Positions 9,828 through 20,141 of a stretch of 64,000 nucleotides of DNA are shown piece after piece; position 1 is the first letter of the stretch; each line of letters begins with the position of its first letter. Made by a program: the position numbers and the translations under genes. The notes beneath the pieces are model-generated. The model worked only from the letters and a program-made list of their open reading frames with translations. It was not told the DNA's origin and did not search any database. Source of the DNA: Corynebacterium vitaeruminis DSM 20294 (GTDB lineage: Bacteria > Actinomycetota > Actinomycetes > Mycobacteriales > Mycobacteriaceae); assembly GCF_000550805.1 (NCBI RefSeq), contig NZ_CP004353.1, forward strand, positions 1,860,001 through 1,924,000. The letters are read 5' to 3'.

Positions 9828-10490
9828 GTGAGCCTCATGCCCGTCGATTACCGCTGCTACTTCGTCACCGGCGCGGGAGACCCCCGCGAGGTGGCAGACC
9901 GCGCGGCCCAGGCGGCCTCCGGCGGCGCCGGTGTCATCCAGGTCCGCTCGAAGCCGATCAGCGCGCGCTCGCTGCTCGCGCTCGCCCGCTCGGTGTCGGA
10001 GGCCGTCGCCGCCGCGAACCCGGCCACCCGGGTGCTCGTCGACGACCGCGTCGACGTGGCCCTGGCCCTGATGCGCGAGGGCGCGAACGTCCACGGCGTG
10101 CACGTGGGCCAGGACGACCTCCCGGTGCCGGCGGTGCGCTCGCTGCTCGGGCCACAGGCCATCATCGGGCTGACCACCGGCACCCTCGAGCTCGTGCGCG
10201 CGGCCAACAAGGTGGCGGGCGCCCTCGACTACGTCGGCTGCGGGCCCTTCCGCCCCACGCCCACGAAGGACTCCGGGCGCGTCCCGCTCGGTGTCGCTGG
10301 CTACGCCCCGATTGTGAAGGAGTCGCTGGTGCCGGTCGTGGCCATCGGCGACGTCACCGCGGATGACGTGGCGGAGCTTGCCGCCACCGGGATCGCGGGC
10401 ACGGCCATCGTCCGCGGCATCATGAACGCCGACTCCCCCTCCGACTACTGCGCGACGGTCCTCGCCGAGTTCGAGCGCGGCCGCCGCTAA
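9828..10490 (+). CDS. thiE: Thiamine-phosphate synthase ThiE
   Basis: A 220-residue TIM-barrel enzyme that joins the pyrimidine diphosphate and thiazole phosphate. Visible motifs are GAGVIQVRSKPI, VLVDDRVDVAL, GVHVGQDDLP, GLTTGTLELV and VGCGPFRPTPTK. The GTG at 9828 lies four bases after the thiC stop. ATG 9837 is nine bases further on and has better spacing to the AGGA at 9822, so it may be the true start. Confidence 0.95.
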   Translation: MSLMPVDYRCYFVTGAGDPREVADRAAQAASGGAGVIQVRSKPISARSLLALARSVSEAVAAANPATRVLVDDRVDVALALMREGANVHGVHVGQDDLPVPAVRSLLGPQAIIGLTTGTLELVRAANKVAGALDYVGCGPFRPTPTKDSGRVPLGVAGYAPIVKESLVPVVAIGDVTADDVAELAATGIAGTAIVRGIMNADSPSDYCATVLAEFERGRR

Positions 10491-10516
10491 CCACCCCATT
10501 AAAGAAAGGCACTCCC

Positions 10517-11650
10517 GTGGCACCTACAGCCACAACTCCCACCGTCTACGTCATCGGCGCGGGCATGGTGGGGCTGGTCACCGCCTTCGAGCTGGCGAAC
10601 GCCGGCCACGCGGTCACCGTCATCGACCCAGAGCCCGCCTCGGGCGCCACCCACCACGCGGGCGGCATGCTCGCCCCTGCCGCCGAGGTGGTCTACCGCC
10701 AGGACCCGCTCTTCCCGCTCATGCTCGCCGCCGCGGGGTGGCACGAGGAGATCTTCCCCGCCGTCGCCGCGCACACCGGGCGCACGCTCGGGCACCGCAC
10801 GGAGGGCACCCTCGTCGTGGCGGGCGACAAGGCGGACGCCGCCCACCTCGCCGAGCTCACCGACTACCAGGACGCCCACGGCATGAGCGTCGAGCGGCTC
10901 ACCGTGCGCGAGGCCCGCAGGCTCGAGCCGGCGCTGTCACCGAGGATCGCGGGCGCGGTCTCGCTCCCGGGCGACACCCAGGTCTTCCCGCGCATGTACG
11001 CCGAGGCGCTCATCGACGCCTGCCGCGACCTCGGCGTGCGCTTTCACGCGGGGACGGTCGAATCCGTCACCGACGAGGCGATCGCGCTTCGCGGCGGTGA
11101 GGCCATCGACCTCGTCGATGGCGACCAGGTGGTCCTCGCCTGCGGGCTCGGCGCCGCGAGAATCGGCGGCTGGTTTACCGGCGCCAACCCGCTGCGGCTG
11201 CGCCCGGTCTACGGCGACATCCTGCGGGTCAAGGCCCCGGAGACCGGGGAGATCGTCACCCGCGTCGTGCGCGGCTTCGTCGAGGACCGCCCCGTCTACG
11301 TCATCCCGCGGGTCGACGGCACCATCGCCATCGGCGCCACCAGCCGCGAGGACGACCACCCCGGCCCCCTGGTCGGCGGCGTCCACCAGCTGCTTCGCGA
11401 CGCCATCCGGCTCGTCCCCGCGCTCGAGGAGTGCGAGTTCTTAGAGGCCACCTGCGGCGCGCGCCCCGGCACCCCCGACGACCTGCCCTACCTCGGGCGG
11501 ATCAGCCCCCGTATCATCGTCTCCACCGGCTACTTCCGGCACGGGATCCTGCTCAGCGCCTTCGGCGCCAGGGTCACCCGCGAGCTCGTGGAGGGCCGCG
11601 CCCCGGGCATTGATATCTCCGCCTGCGACCCGCTCCGGCACGGGGCGTAG
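10517..11650 (+). CDS. thiO: Glycine oxidase ThiO
   Basis: A 377-residue FAD-dependent oxidase that makes the dehydroglycine used for the thiazole ring. It has an N-terminal dinucleotide motif GAGMVGLVTAFELA, then ASGATHHAGGMLAPAAE. The C-terminal FAD contact region ATCGARPGTPDDLPYLG and STGYFRHGILL is typical of ThiO. The GTG start at 10517 is preceded by AAAGAAAGG. It replaces ThiH as the glycine/imine source, usual in aerobic actinobacteria. Confidence 0.95.
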   Translation: MAPTATTPTVYVIGAGMVGLVTAFELANAGHAVTVIDPEPASGATHHAGGMLAPAAEVVYRQDPLFPLMLAAAGWHEEIFPAVAAHTGRTLGHRTEGTLVVAGDKADAAHLAELTDYQDAHGMSVERLTVREARRLEPALSPRIAGAVSLPGDTQVFPRMYAEALIDACRDLGVRFHAGTVESVTDEAIALRGGEAIDLVDGDQVVLACGLGAARIGGWFTGANPLRLRPVYGDILRVKAPETGEIVTRVVRGFVEDRPVYVIPRVDGTIAIGATSREDDHPGPLVGGVHQLLRDAIRLVPALEECEFLEATCGARPGTPDDLPYLGRISPRIIVSTGYFRHGILLSAFGARVTRELVEGRAPGIDISACDPLRHGA

Positions 11651-11664
11651 GCCTGAAACTATAG

Positions 11665-12678
<1,014 letters not shown>

Positions 12679-12679
12679 A

Positions 12680-13657
12680 GTGACTTCCTCCTTTGAAGAA
12701 CAGCGCGTGGCGCGCCAGCTGCGGCTCAAGGGATTCGACCAGGAGGCCGTCGCGGCCTCGCACATGGTGGTCGTGGGCGCGGGCGGGCTCGGCTGCCCGG
12801 TGCTGCAGGCGCTGGCCGCCGCGGGCGTTTCCCACCTCACGATCGTCGACGACGACGTGGTCAGCGTGAGCAACCTCCAGCGCCAGGTGCTCTTCGGCGC
12901 CGCGGACGTGGGCCGGCCCAAGTTGGAGGTGGCCCGCGAGCGGCTGGAGGCGATGCAGCCGGGCATCGTCGTGGACGTGTTCGCCGAGCGCCTCGACGCC
13001 CGCAACGCGCTTACCGTCCTCGGCGGGCACGACGTCATCCTCGACTGCACCGACCTGTTTTCCTCCAAGTACCTCATCGCCGACGCCGCGGAGATCCTGG
13101 GCATCCCGCTCGTGTGGGGCACGGTGCTGGCCTACGAGGGCTCCGTGGCGGTCTTCCAGACCGAGGTCGCGGGCCTGCGCGACCTCTACCCCACCGCGCC
13201 CGACCACCTGCCCACCTGCGCGGAGGCGGGCGTGCTCGGCGCGACGACGGCCGTCATCGGCTCCATCATGGCCACCGAGGCGCTCAAGCTGCGGTCCGGC
13301 CTGCCCACGCTGCTCGGGCGCCTGCTCACCTACGACGCCTTGAGCTCGCGCGTTCGCACTTTTGCTTTACGACGCGACGCCTCACGGCTTGCTGCCTCCA
13401 GCCTCGAGGCGCACCTCATCCCCGACGTCCTGCTCGACGTGCGCGAGGCCCAAGAGCGCGAGGAGAACGTGAAGTACGCTGGCTCCCTGCACCTGCCGGC
13501 CGCCCAGCAGACCCCCGCCAGGGTGGCGGCGCTGTGCGAGGAGCACGCGGGCGAGACCATCGGCGTGTTCTGCGCCTCGGGCGCGCGGGCGGCGCGGTTC
13601 GTCTCCGCGTGGGGCGAGCTCGCCATCCAACACGGCGTGGTGCTCAAGGCCCTCTAA
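12680..13657 (+). CDS. thiF: ThiF adenylyltransferase with C-terminal rhodanese-like domain
   Basis: A 325-residue E1-like enzyme that adenylates the ThiS C-terminus. The N-terminal domain (about 1-225) has the nucleotide loop GAGGLGCPVLQAL, the arginine motif NLQRQVLF and the acidic DCTDLFSSKY. The C-terminal part (about 248-325) looks like a rhodanese domain with a CASGARAARF loop, suggesting the same chain may deliver sulfur. The linker ALSSRVRTFALRRDASRLAASS is encoded by a copy of the dispersed repeat (13358-13388). Usual zinc cysteines are not obvious. GTG start. Confidence 0.93.
   Translation: MTSSFEEQRVARQLRLKGFDQEAVAASHMVVVGAGGLGCPVLQALAAAGVSHLTIVDDDVVSVSNLQRQVLFGAADVGRPKLEVARERLEAMQPGIVVDVFAERLDARNALTVLGGHDVILDCTDLFSSKYLIADAAEILGIPLVWGTVLAYEGSVAVFQTEVAGLRDLYPTAPDHLPTCAEAGVLGATTAVIGSIMATEALKLRSGLPTLLGRLLTYDALSSRVRTFALRRDASRLAASSLEAHLIPDVLLDVREAQEREENVKYAGSLHLPAAQQTPARVAALCEEHAGETIGVFCASGARAARFVSAWGELAIQHGVVLKAL
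13358..13388 (-). repeat. Dispersed repeat inside thiF, at the domain linker
   Basis: ACTTTTGCTTTACGACGC followed by GACGCCTCACGGC matches the minus-orientation half-unit with a short insertion. It is in frame and encodes the linker between the ThiF and rhodanese domains. Confidence 0.55.
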
Positions 13658-13747
13658 CCGCAGGTCACCCCCGAATTCGATTCGCCGCCCGGGGCTGCTA
13701 GGATGTGCCCCACGCCACTTAGATTTGAAGGATTGATTCAGCTCATC

Positions 13748-14581
13748 ATGTCTGCGCCGACCCCCGGTTACCTCACCCCCTCCCCCAAGAAGATCCGCGT
13801 CAGCGACCTAGTCAAGCTCAAGGGGCAGCGCCCGTGGGCGATGCTCACGGCCTACGACTTCGCCAGCGCCAAGGCCTTCGACGACGCGGGCGTGGAGTGC
13901 CTGCTGGTGGGCGACTCCGCGGCCAACGTGGTGCTCGGCTACGACTCCACCACCGCCATCACTATGGAGGAGATGTCGGTGCTGGGCGCCGCGGTGGTGC
14001 GCGGGGCGGAGCACGCGCTGGTGGTCATCGACATGCCGTTCGGCACCTACGAGGCCTCCGACGAGCAGGCCGTGAAGTCCGCGACGAAGCTGCTGCGGGC
14101 CACCGGCGCGCACGTGGTCAAGCTCGAGGGCGGGGTGCGCATGGCCTCCCGGATCGCGGCGCTCAAGCAGGCGGGGCTGGCGGTGTGCGCGCATATCGGG
14201 TTCACGCCGCAGTCGGTGAACAACCTGGGCGGGTTCAAGGTCCAGGGACGCGATGCGGGTGCCGACGCCCTGCGCGCCGACCTTGACGCCGTCGTCGCCG
14301 CGGGCGCCGACATGGTGGTCTTCGAGATGGTCCCGGCGGCGCTGGCCGCGGAGGTCACCGCGGGCTGCCCGATCCCGACGGTGGGCATCGGCGCGGGCCC
14401 TGACACCGACGCCCAGGTGCTGGTTTGGCACGACATGGCCGCGATGTACCCGCAGGGCCACCGCCCCAAGTTCGTGCGCACGTTCGGCGAGGTCGGCGTG
14501 GCGCTGCGCGAGGCGGCCCAAGGCTACCGCCTGGCCGTGGAGGCCGGGGAGTTCCCGACCGCGGAGCACTGCTTCTCCTAG
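13748..14581 (+). CDS. panB: 3-methyl-2-oxobutanoate hydroxymethyltransferase PanB
   Basis: A 277-residue TIM-barrel enzyme for the first committed step of pantothenate synthesis. Motifs include [44 protein letters not shown] and [23 protein letters not shown] 13748 gives [21 protein letters not shown] candidate -10 TAGGAT lies at 13699. Unlike the panBC operons known in relatives, panC lies on the opposite strand beyond an acetyltransferase gene. The stop overlaps that gene's stop in CTAG. Confidence 0.95.
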   Translation: MSAPTPGYLTPSPKKIRVSDLVKLKGQRPWAMLTAYDFASAKAFDDAGVECLLVGDSAANVVLGYDSTTAITMEEMSVLGAAVVRGAEHALVVIDMPFGTYEASDEQAVKSATKLLRATGAHVVKLEGGVRMASRIAALKQAGLAVCAHIGFTPQSVNNLGGFKVQGRDAGADALRADLDAVVAAGADMVVFEMVPAALAAEVTAGCPIPTVGIGAGPDTDAQVLVWHDMAAMYPQGHRPKFVRTFGEVGVALREAAQGYRLAVEAGEFPTAEHCFS

Positions 14582-15147
14582 CGCTCGATGTCGTCCTCGA
14601 GCTCGCGGATGACCTTCGCGGGCACGCCCGCGACGAGGCTGTTGTCGGGGACGTCCTTGGTCACCACCGCGCCCGCGGCCACGACCACGTTGTTGCCGAT
14701 GGTCACCCCCGGCAGGACGGTGACGTTGCCGCCCATCCACACGTCGTCGCCGATGGTGACCGGCCTGCCCTGGCCCAAGAACTTGCGCCTGCCGGAGGGG
14801 ACCATCGGGTGGTTGACGGTCGAAATCAGCGTGCCGGGGCCGATCATGACGTGGTCGCCGATTCTGACCGGCATGATGTCGAGGATCGTGACGTTGTAGT
14901 TGCACAAGAACCCCTCGCCCACGTGGATGTTCTTGCCGTTGTCGCAGTGGAAGCCCGGCTCGATGAACACCTCCTCGCCGGTGGAGCCGAAAAGCCCCTT
15001 GATGGCGGCGGTGCGGCCTTCCGCGTCGTCGGGGGCGAGGGCGTTAAGCGCCGCGCACTTGATCGACGCGGCGTTCTTCCTAGCCGCGACGGCCGGGTCC
15101 ATGAAGTCGTACTCGAGGCCGGCATCGAGCTTTTCTAGTTCGTTCAT
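14578..15147 (-). CDS. Hexapeptide-repeat (maltose/galactoside-type) O-acetyltransferase
   Basis: A 189-residue left-handed beta-helix acetyltransferase of the LacA/Maa type, using acetyl-CoA on a sugar hydroxyl. The N-terminal Mac domain is recognisable ([21 protein letters not shown]), followed by hexapeptide turns such as [17 protein letters not shown], the [12 protein letters not shown] loop and [22 protein letters not shown]. It starts 13 bases after the panC stop, so the two are probably co-transcribed. The natural sugar substrate cannot be read from the sequence. Confidence 0.9.
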   Translation of the reverse strand: MNELEKLDAGLEYDFMDPAVAARKNAASIKCAALNALAPDDAEGRTAAIKGLFGSTGEEVFIEPGFHCDNGKNIHVGEGFLCNYNVTILDIMPVRIGDHVMIGPGTLISTVNHPMVPSGRRKFLGQGRPVTIGDDVWMGGNVTVLPGVTIGNNVVVAAGAVVTKDVPDNSLVAGVPAKVIRELEDDIER

Positions 15148-15160
15148 GGGCCCAGCCCAC

Positions 15161-16009
15161 CTAGGCGGAGAGCGTCACCGCGCAGTTGTCAATGAGCCGG
15201 GTCGCGCCCACCCGCGCCGCGACCAGCAGGCGGTTCTCGCCGACGACGCGCTCGCCCAGGTCCGCGCCGAGCAGCTCGAGGTACTCCAGCTCGATCGCGG
15301 GGGCGGCATCGAGGACGGCCCGCGCCGCGGCCAAGACCTCTTCGGCGGTGTGCTCGGCAGCGCCTGCGGCCAGCGCCTTCGACAGCGTGGTGGCCAGCTC
15401 CCGTTCCGCCTCGCTCAGGTAGGTGTTGCGCGAGGAGCGGGCGAGCCCGGAGTCCTCGCGCACAATCGGCGCGCCGATGATCTCGAGGTCCATGTTGTTG
15501 TCCTCCACCATCTGGCGGATGACCAGCAGCTGCTGGTAGTCCTTCTCCCCGAACACGGCGTGCGTGCACTTGGTGAGGTTGAACAGCTTGTTGACCACGG
15601 TGAGCACGCCCGCGAAGTGGGTGGGGCGGGTCTTGCCCTCGAGGATCGTGGCCACGGGACCGGGGTGGATGACCGTGCGCGGGCCCGCCGGGTACATGAC
15701 CGTCGGCGTGGGCGCGAAGACGAAGTCCGCGCCGACACCCGCGAGCTTCTCCACGTCGGCGTCGAAGGTGCGCGGGTAGGCGTCCAAGTCCTCGCCCGCC
15801 GCGAACTGCAGCGGGTTGACGAAGATGCTCACCACGACCACGGCGCCCGGGACCTCCTGGGCGCGCTTGACCAGCGAGAGGTGGCCCTCGTGGAGCGCGC
15901 CCATCGTGGGCACGAGCACGACGGGGCGGGCTCCGTTGCCGGAGGCGTCGGCAAGCGCCGAGCGAACCTCGGCGACGGTGGTCAGTACCTGCGGGGAAGT
16001 TTCATTCAT
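15161..16009 (-). CDS. panC: Pantothenate synthetase PanC
   Basis: A 282-residue ligase joining pantoate and beta-alanine. Signature motifs are [15 protein letters not shown] (ATP-binding HEGH), [27 protein letters not shown] and [11 protein letters not shown]. The gene is on the minus strand, facing panB with the acetyltransferase gene between, so the usual panB-panC pair is split here. Confidence 0.96.
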   Translation of the reverse strand: MNETSPQVLTTVAEVRSALADASGNGARPVVLVPTMGALHEGHLSLVKRAQEVPGAVVVVSIFVNPLQFAAGEDLDAYPRTFDADVEKLAGVGADFVFAPTPTVMYPAGPRTVIHPGPVATILEGKTRPTHFAGVLTVVNKLFNLTKCTHAVFGEKDYQQLLVIRQMVEDNNMDLEIIGAPIVREDSGLARSSRNTYLSEAERELATTLSKALAAGAAEHTAEEVLAAARAVLDAAPAIELEYLELLGADLGERVVGENRLLVAARVGATRLIDNCAVTLSA

Positions 16010-16069
16010 TCCAGAGATTCTAGGACCTACGCTGCCGAAACCTTCAACGGCGACCGCATGAGGGGGTGG

Positions 16070-18340
16070 CTAGCGGCGGCCGAAGCCGGCCTTCTTCAGC
16101 GCGTCCGCCATCGACCCGCCCGCCTGCGGCTTCGCCCCGCCGCGCTGCTGGCGCTTGCCGGAACGCGGCGCGCGCTGGGCGGGCTTGCCCGGCTCGTCCG
16201 AAAGCCGCATCGACAGCCCGATGCGCTGGCGCTCGACGTCGACCTCCATGACCTTGACCTTCACCACCTGGCCGGAGCGGACCACCGCGTGCGGGTCCTT
16301 GACGAACTGATCCGACAGCGCCGAGACGTGCACCAGCCCGTCCTGATGGACGCCCACGTCCACGAACGCGCCGAAGGCCGCCACGTTTGTGACCGTGCCC
16401 TCCAGGATCATGCCGGGCTTAAGGTCCGAGACCTTCTCCACGCCCTCCTTGAAGGTGGCCGTGGTGAACTCCGGGCGCGGGTCGCGGCCCGGCTTGTCCA
16501 GCTCGGCGATGATGTCGGTGACGGTGGGAACGCCGAAGGTGTCGTCGGCGAAGTCGGCCGGGCGCAACCGCGAGAGCACCGCCGTGTTGCCGATGAGCTC
16601 GCCCACCGAGCTGCCGGTGGCCGAGGCGATCCGGCGCGCAACGGAGTAGGCCTCCGGGTGCACCGCGGAGGCATCCAGCGGGTCCGAGCCGCCCGTGATG
16701 CGCAGGAAGCCCGCGCACTGCTCGAAGGCCTTCGGCCCCAGCCGCGGCACCTTGAGCAGCTCCTTGCGGGTGGTGAAGCTGCCGTGCTCGTCGCGGTAGT
16801 CGACGATGTTGGCGGCGATCGCCGGGGTCACGCCCGCCACTCGGGTAAGCAGCGGCACCGAGGCGGTGTTGAGGTCCACGCCCACGGCGTTGACCGCGTC
16901 CTCCACCACGGCGTCGAGGGTGCGCGCCAGGTTGGTCTGGTTGACGTCGTGCTGGTACTGGCCCACGCCGATCGACTTCGGATCGATCTTGACCAGCTCC
17001 GCCAGCGGGTCCTGGAGGCGGCGCGCGATGGAGACCGCGCCGCGCAGGGAGACGTCCATGTCCGGAAACTCGCGCGCGGCCAGCTCGCTGGCGGAGTAGA
17101 CGGAGGCGCCGGACTCGGAGACCACCACCGGCGTCGGGCGCTTGCCGCCCGCCTTCACCAACAGGTCGGCGACCTCACGGGCCAGCTTCTCCGTCTCGCG
17201 GCTGGCGGTGCCGTTGCCGATCGCCATGAGGTCGACGCCGTGGGTGGCGCACGCCGTGGCGAGCGTCTGCACCGCCTGCGCCCACTGGTTCTGCGGCTGG
17301 TGCGGGTGCACGATCACGGTGTCCAGCACCTTGCCGGTGCCGTCGACCACCGCGCACTTGACGCCGTTGCGGTAGCCGGGGTCGAGCCCGATGGTGGCGC
17401 GCTGCCCGGCGGGCGCGGCCAGCAGCACGTCCTTGAGGTTGCGGGCGAAGACCTCGAGCGCCCCCTCCTCCGCCCGCTCCTTCAAGCGCATGCGCACGTC
17501 CAGGCCGGAGGAGATGGACAGCTTCGTGCGCCAGCCCCACCGGACGGCGTCGGCAAGCCAGGGCGAGGTGCCCACGTCGAGTAAGAAGCGCGAGGCGATC
17601 TCGCCGAGGTAGCGGTCCTCGTCGCCGGCGTCGAGGTCGAGGTGCAACACGCCCTCGGACTCGCCGCGCAGGAGCGCCAAGATGCGGTGGCTCGGAAGCT
17701 TCGTGAACGGCTCGCTGAACTCGAAGTAGTCCTTGTACTTCGCGCCCTCGCGCTCCTTGCCCGCCACGACGCTCGAGCCCATGGAGCCGGTCTCGAACAT
17801 GGTCTCGCGCACGCTGCCCACGAGGTCGGCGTCGAGAGCGAAGCGGTCGACGAGGATGGCGCGCGCCCCGTCGAGCACCTTCTTCGCGTCCTCGAAGCCC
17901 TCCTTCTCGTACCCGGCCGCCAGCGTTGTGGGGTCGGCGGCGGGATCGCCGATGAGCGCGTCGAGGAGCGGCTCGAGGCCCGCCTCGCGCGCGATGTCGG
18001 CCTTCGTCTTGCGGCGCTTCTTGTACGGCAGGTAGAGGTCCTCCAGCCGCGCCTTCGTGTCGCACTCATTGATGAGCGCGCGGAGGGTGTCGGTGAGCTT
18101 GCCCTGCTCCTCGATGGCGGCGAGCACCGTCTCCTTGCGCTCGGCGAGCTCGGTGAGGTAGGTCGCGCGCTCCTCGATCGCGCGCAGCTGCGTGTCGTCG
18201 AGGCCGCCGGTCGCCTCCTTGCGGTAGCGGGCGATGAACGGCACGGTGTTGCCCTCGTCGAGCAGCTTCAGCGCCGCCGCGACCTGCGATTCCTTAACAG
18301 ATATTTCCGATGCAATGGTGCGAGCGATCATTTGGAGCAT
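16070..18340 (-). CDS. Tex-family S1 RNA-binding protein
   Basis: A 756-residue nucleic-acid-binding protein related to Tex/Spt6, linked in other bacteria to transcript processing and DNA repair. In order: an N-terminal helical region (ISVKESQVAAALKLLDEGNTVPFIARYRKE), a YqgF-like domain (ATIGLDPGYRNGVKCAVVDGTG), helix-hairpin-helix repeats (LLTRVAGVTPAIAANIV), and a C-terminal S1 domain (GMILEGTVTNVAAFGAFVDVGVHQDGLVHVS). ATG 18340 or 18331 could start it. No strong ribosome site is visible, and a dispersed-repeat half-unit abuts the start. Confidence 0.94.
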   Translation of the reverse strand: MLQMIARTIASEISVKESQVAAALKLLDEGNTVPFIARYRKEATGGLDDTQLRAIEERATYLTELAERKETVLAAIEEQGKLTDTLRALINECDTKARLEDLYLPYKKRRKTKADIAREAGLEPLLDALIGDPAADPTTLAAGYEKEGFEDAKKVLDGARAILVDRFALDADLVGSVRETMFETGSMGSSVVAGKEREGAKYKDYFEFSEPFTKLPSHRILALLRGESEGVLHLDLDAGDEDRYLGEIASRFLLDVGTSPWLADAVRWGWRTKLSISSGLDVRMRLKERAEEGALEVFARNLKDVLLAAPAGQRATIGLDPGYRNGVKCAVVDGTGKVLDTVIVHPHQPQNQWAQAVQTLATACATHGVDLMAIGNGTASRETEKLAREVADLLVKAGGKRPTPVVVSESGASVYSASELAAREFPDMDVSLRGAVSIARRLQDPLAELVKIDPKSIGVGQYQHDVNQTNLARTLDAVVEDAVNAVGVDLNTASVPLLTRVAGVTPAIAANIVDYRDEHGSFTTRKELLKVPRLGPKAFEQCAGFLRITGGSDPLDASAVHPEAYSVARRIASATGSSVGELIGNTAVLSRLRPADFADDTFGVPTVTDIIAELDKPGRDPRPEFTTATFKEGVEKVSDLKPGMILEGTVTNVAAFGAFVDVGVHQDGLVHVSALSDQFVKDPHAVVRSGQVVKVKVMEVDVERQRIGLSMRLSDEPGKPAQRAPRSGKRQQRGGAKPQAGGSMADALKKAGFGRR

Positions 18341-18344
18341 TGTA

Positions 18345-18370
18345 TCGCTTTTCGACGCTCACCTTCGGCG
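18345..18370 (-). repeat. Dispersed repeat, half-unit, before tex
   Basis: TCGCTTTTCGACGCTCACC then TTCGGC, read on the plus strand. In the tex sense it is GAGCGTCGAAAAGCGA, ending four bases before the ATG. Confidence 0.7.
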
Positions 18371-18378
18371 CCGCGCCT

Positions 18379-18747
18379 CTAGGGGTGTTGCCACGCGCAG
18401 GCGGCGGTCACGCCCGGGGTGGTGGGCCCCTCGATCGAGGTGCCGTACCAGTAGCTTCCCTCCGGCAGGGCGTCGACGACGGCCCGCGTAGCGTCGACAA
18501 GCGACAGCGAGGAGGAACCGTTGACGACGACGCGGGTGAGCTGCTCGGCCATGGGCGGGCGGCCTTCCGCCTGCTCGTACTGGTTGACCAGCATGTTGTC
18601 CGGCTCGCAGGTCAAGTCGATGACGTCGCCGTGGATGCTGGTGGCCTCGTAGCCGGCCGCCTTGAGCGCCTGCGGCAGCGCGGCGCTTGCGGCCTGCCAC
18701 TCGGCGGGGGTGATGAGCACGTTAATGTCGGTGGAGATCTCACGCAT
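18379..18747 (-). CDS. Hypothetical protein after trmD
   Basis: A 122-residue soluble protein of unknown function, beginning MREISTDINVLITPAEWQAA and ending TPGVTAACAWQHP. No known motif is recognised and no signal peptide or membrane helix is seen. It overlaps the trmD stop by eight bases, so it is probably translated from the same message. Codon use matches the neighbours. Confidence 0.75.
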   Translation of the reverse strand: MREISTDINVLITPAEWQAASAALPQALKAAGYEATSIHGDVIDLTCEPDNMLVNQYEQAEGRPPMAEQLTRVVVNGSSSLSLVDATRAVVDALPEGSYWYGTSIEGPTTPGVTAACAWQHP

Positions 18748-19609
18748 CGCGGCGTCCTTCCAGTAGTTCTCGATCCTTCTTGTCCAGTTCTACCCCTTCG
18801 AGCAGCTCCGGGCGCACCTGCTGGGTCTTGAGCAGGGCCTGGTCGCGCCGCCAGCGGTCGACCTTGGCGTGGTTGCCGGAGAATAGCACCTCGGGCACGT
18901 CGAGCCCGCGCCAGCTGCGCGGCTTGGTGTAGCTGGGCCCCTCGAGCAGGCCGTCGGAGAAGCTGTCGTCCTCGTGGCTTCTGCGGTTGCCGAGCACGCC
19001 GGGGATGAGGCGGACGACGGCCTCCGCGATGACGAGGACGGCCACCTCCCCGCCGATGAGCACGTAGTCGCCGATGGAGACCTCGCGCACGCGGTAGCGG
19101 TTCTTGGCGTCCTGGGTGACGCGGTCGTCGATGCCCTCGTAGCGGCCGCAGGCAAACGCGATGTGTTCCTCGTTGGACCAGGCGCGGGCGTCTTCTTGAT
19201 CGAAGGGCTTGCCCGCCGGGGTGGGCACGATGAGCAGCGGGAGCGCGGGGTCCTCGCCCTCGCGGACGTCGCGGCCTAGGTAGGCCTGCTCCTCGATGCC
19301 CTCCACCTCGTCGTGTCGGGGCACGTTGCGGTGGGCCTCGGCGGTTTCCAGCGCGGCGGCCGCGGCGACGGGGCCGGTGTGCGCCGCGACATCGTCGAGC
19401 GCCGGGCCCCACACCTCGGGCAGCATGACCATGCCCGGCCCGCCGCCGTAGGGCGAATCGTCGACGGCCTGGTGCACGCCGGTGGCCCACTGGCGCAGGT
19501 CGTGGACGCCGACCTCGAGGATGCCCTTCTCGATCGCCTTGCCCAAAAGGGCGTGGCGCAGGGGGTCGAGGTATTCGGGGAAGATGGTGACAACGTCGAG
19601 TCTCAGCAT
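18740..19609 (-). CDS. trmD: tRNA (guanine-N1)-methyltransferase TrmD
   Basis: A 289-residue SPOUT-class enzyme that methylates G37 of tRNA. Typical features are MLRLDVVTIFPEYLDPL, the SAM-binding trefoil knot IAFACGRYEGID and EVSIGDYVLIGGEVAVLVI, and RLIPGVLGN. ATG 19609 starts five bases after the rimM stop codon begins. A hypothetical gene overlaps its end. Confidence 0.96.
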   Translation of the reverse strand: MLRLDVVTIFPEYLDPLRHALLGKAIEKGILEVGVHDLRQWATGVHQAVDDSPYGGGPGMVMLPEVWGPALDDVAAHTGPVAAAAALETAEAHRNVPRHDEVEGIEEQAYLGRDVREGEDPALPLLIVPTPAGKPFDQEDARAWSNEEHIAFACGRYEGIDDRVTQDAKNRYRVREVSIGDYVLIGGEVAVLVIAEAVVRLIPGVLGNRRSHEDDSFSDGLLEGPSYTKPRSWRGLDVPEVLFSGNHAKVDRWRRDQALLKTQQVRPELLEGVELDKKDRELLEGRRDA

Positions 19610-19613
19610 GGGG

Positions 19614-20117
19614 TTACAGCTCCAGCAGCCCGTCGGGCGGGGTGATCGTGCAGGTCCCGGCCTCGAGGTCGACCTCGGGGACGATGTCGTGGACAAACGG
19701 CACGAGGGCCTCCTTGCCGCCGTCGAGGGTGACCTCGAGGATCTCGCCGGCGGGGCCGTGCATGACGCCGGTGACCTCGCCGATCCTCGCCCCATCGAGG
19801 AGGACGCCCAAGCCCTCTAGCTCATAGTCGTAGAAGCCCTCCTCGTCCTCGTCGTTTTCGAGCGGCGGGGCGAAGAACCTGGTGCCGCGCAGCGAGTCGG
19901 CGGCGGTGCGGTCGGGGATCTCCTCGAACTTAACCAGCAGGCGGCCCTGGTGTGCGCGGACGGTGGCGATGGTGAGCTCGTGCTCCTTCTTGCCCTGGGT
20001 TCCGTGCAGCACCTCGCCCACCGCGAACCTGATCTCCGGCTCGTCGGTGGTGACCTCCACCGCGACCTCTCCCCTGATGCCGTGGGACTTGACCACGCGA
20101 CCAATCATTAATTCCAT
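19614..20117 (-). CDS. rimM: Ribosome maturation factor RimM
   Basis: A 167-residue factor for 30S maturation, binding S19. It has the N-terminal RimM domain (MELMIGRVVKSHGIRGEVAVEVTTDEPE) and a C-terminal PRC-barrel half (GLGVLLDGARIGEVTGVMHGPAGEILEV). ATG 20117 is favoured by family alignment. ATG 20108 has a GGAA spaced four bases before it and is possible. Only 24 bp separate it from the divergent cupin gene, so it must have a compact promoter of its own. Confidence 0.94.
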   Translation of the reverse strand: MELMIGRVVKSHGIRGEVAVEVTTDEPEIRFAVGEVLHGTQGKKEHELTIATVRAHQGRLLVKFEEIPDRTAADSLRGTRFFAPPLENDEDEEGFYDYELEGLGVLLDGARIGEVTGVMHGPAGEILEVTLDGGKEALVPFVHDIVPEVDLEAGTCTITPPDGLLEL

Positions 20118-20141
20118 GCCGACTAGCGTACCGTGGGGGTC

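Noticed and set aside
14900..17584. Long plus-strand open frame opposite panC and tex
   Set aside because: Antisense shadow with low-complexity composition. panC and tex motifs on the other strand are complete.
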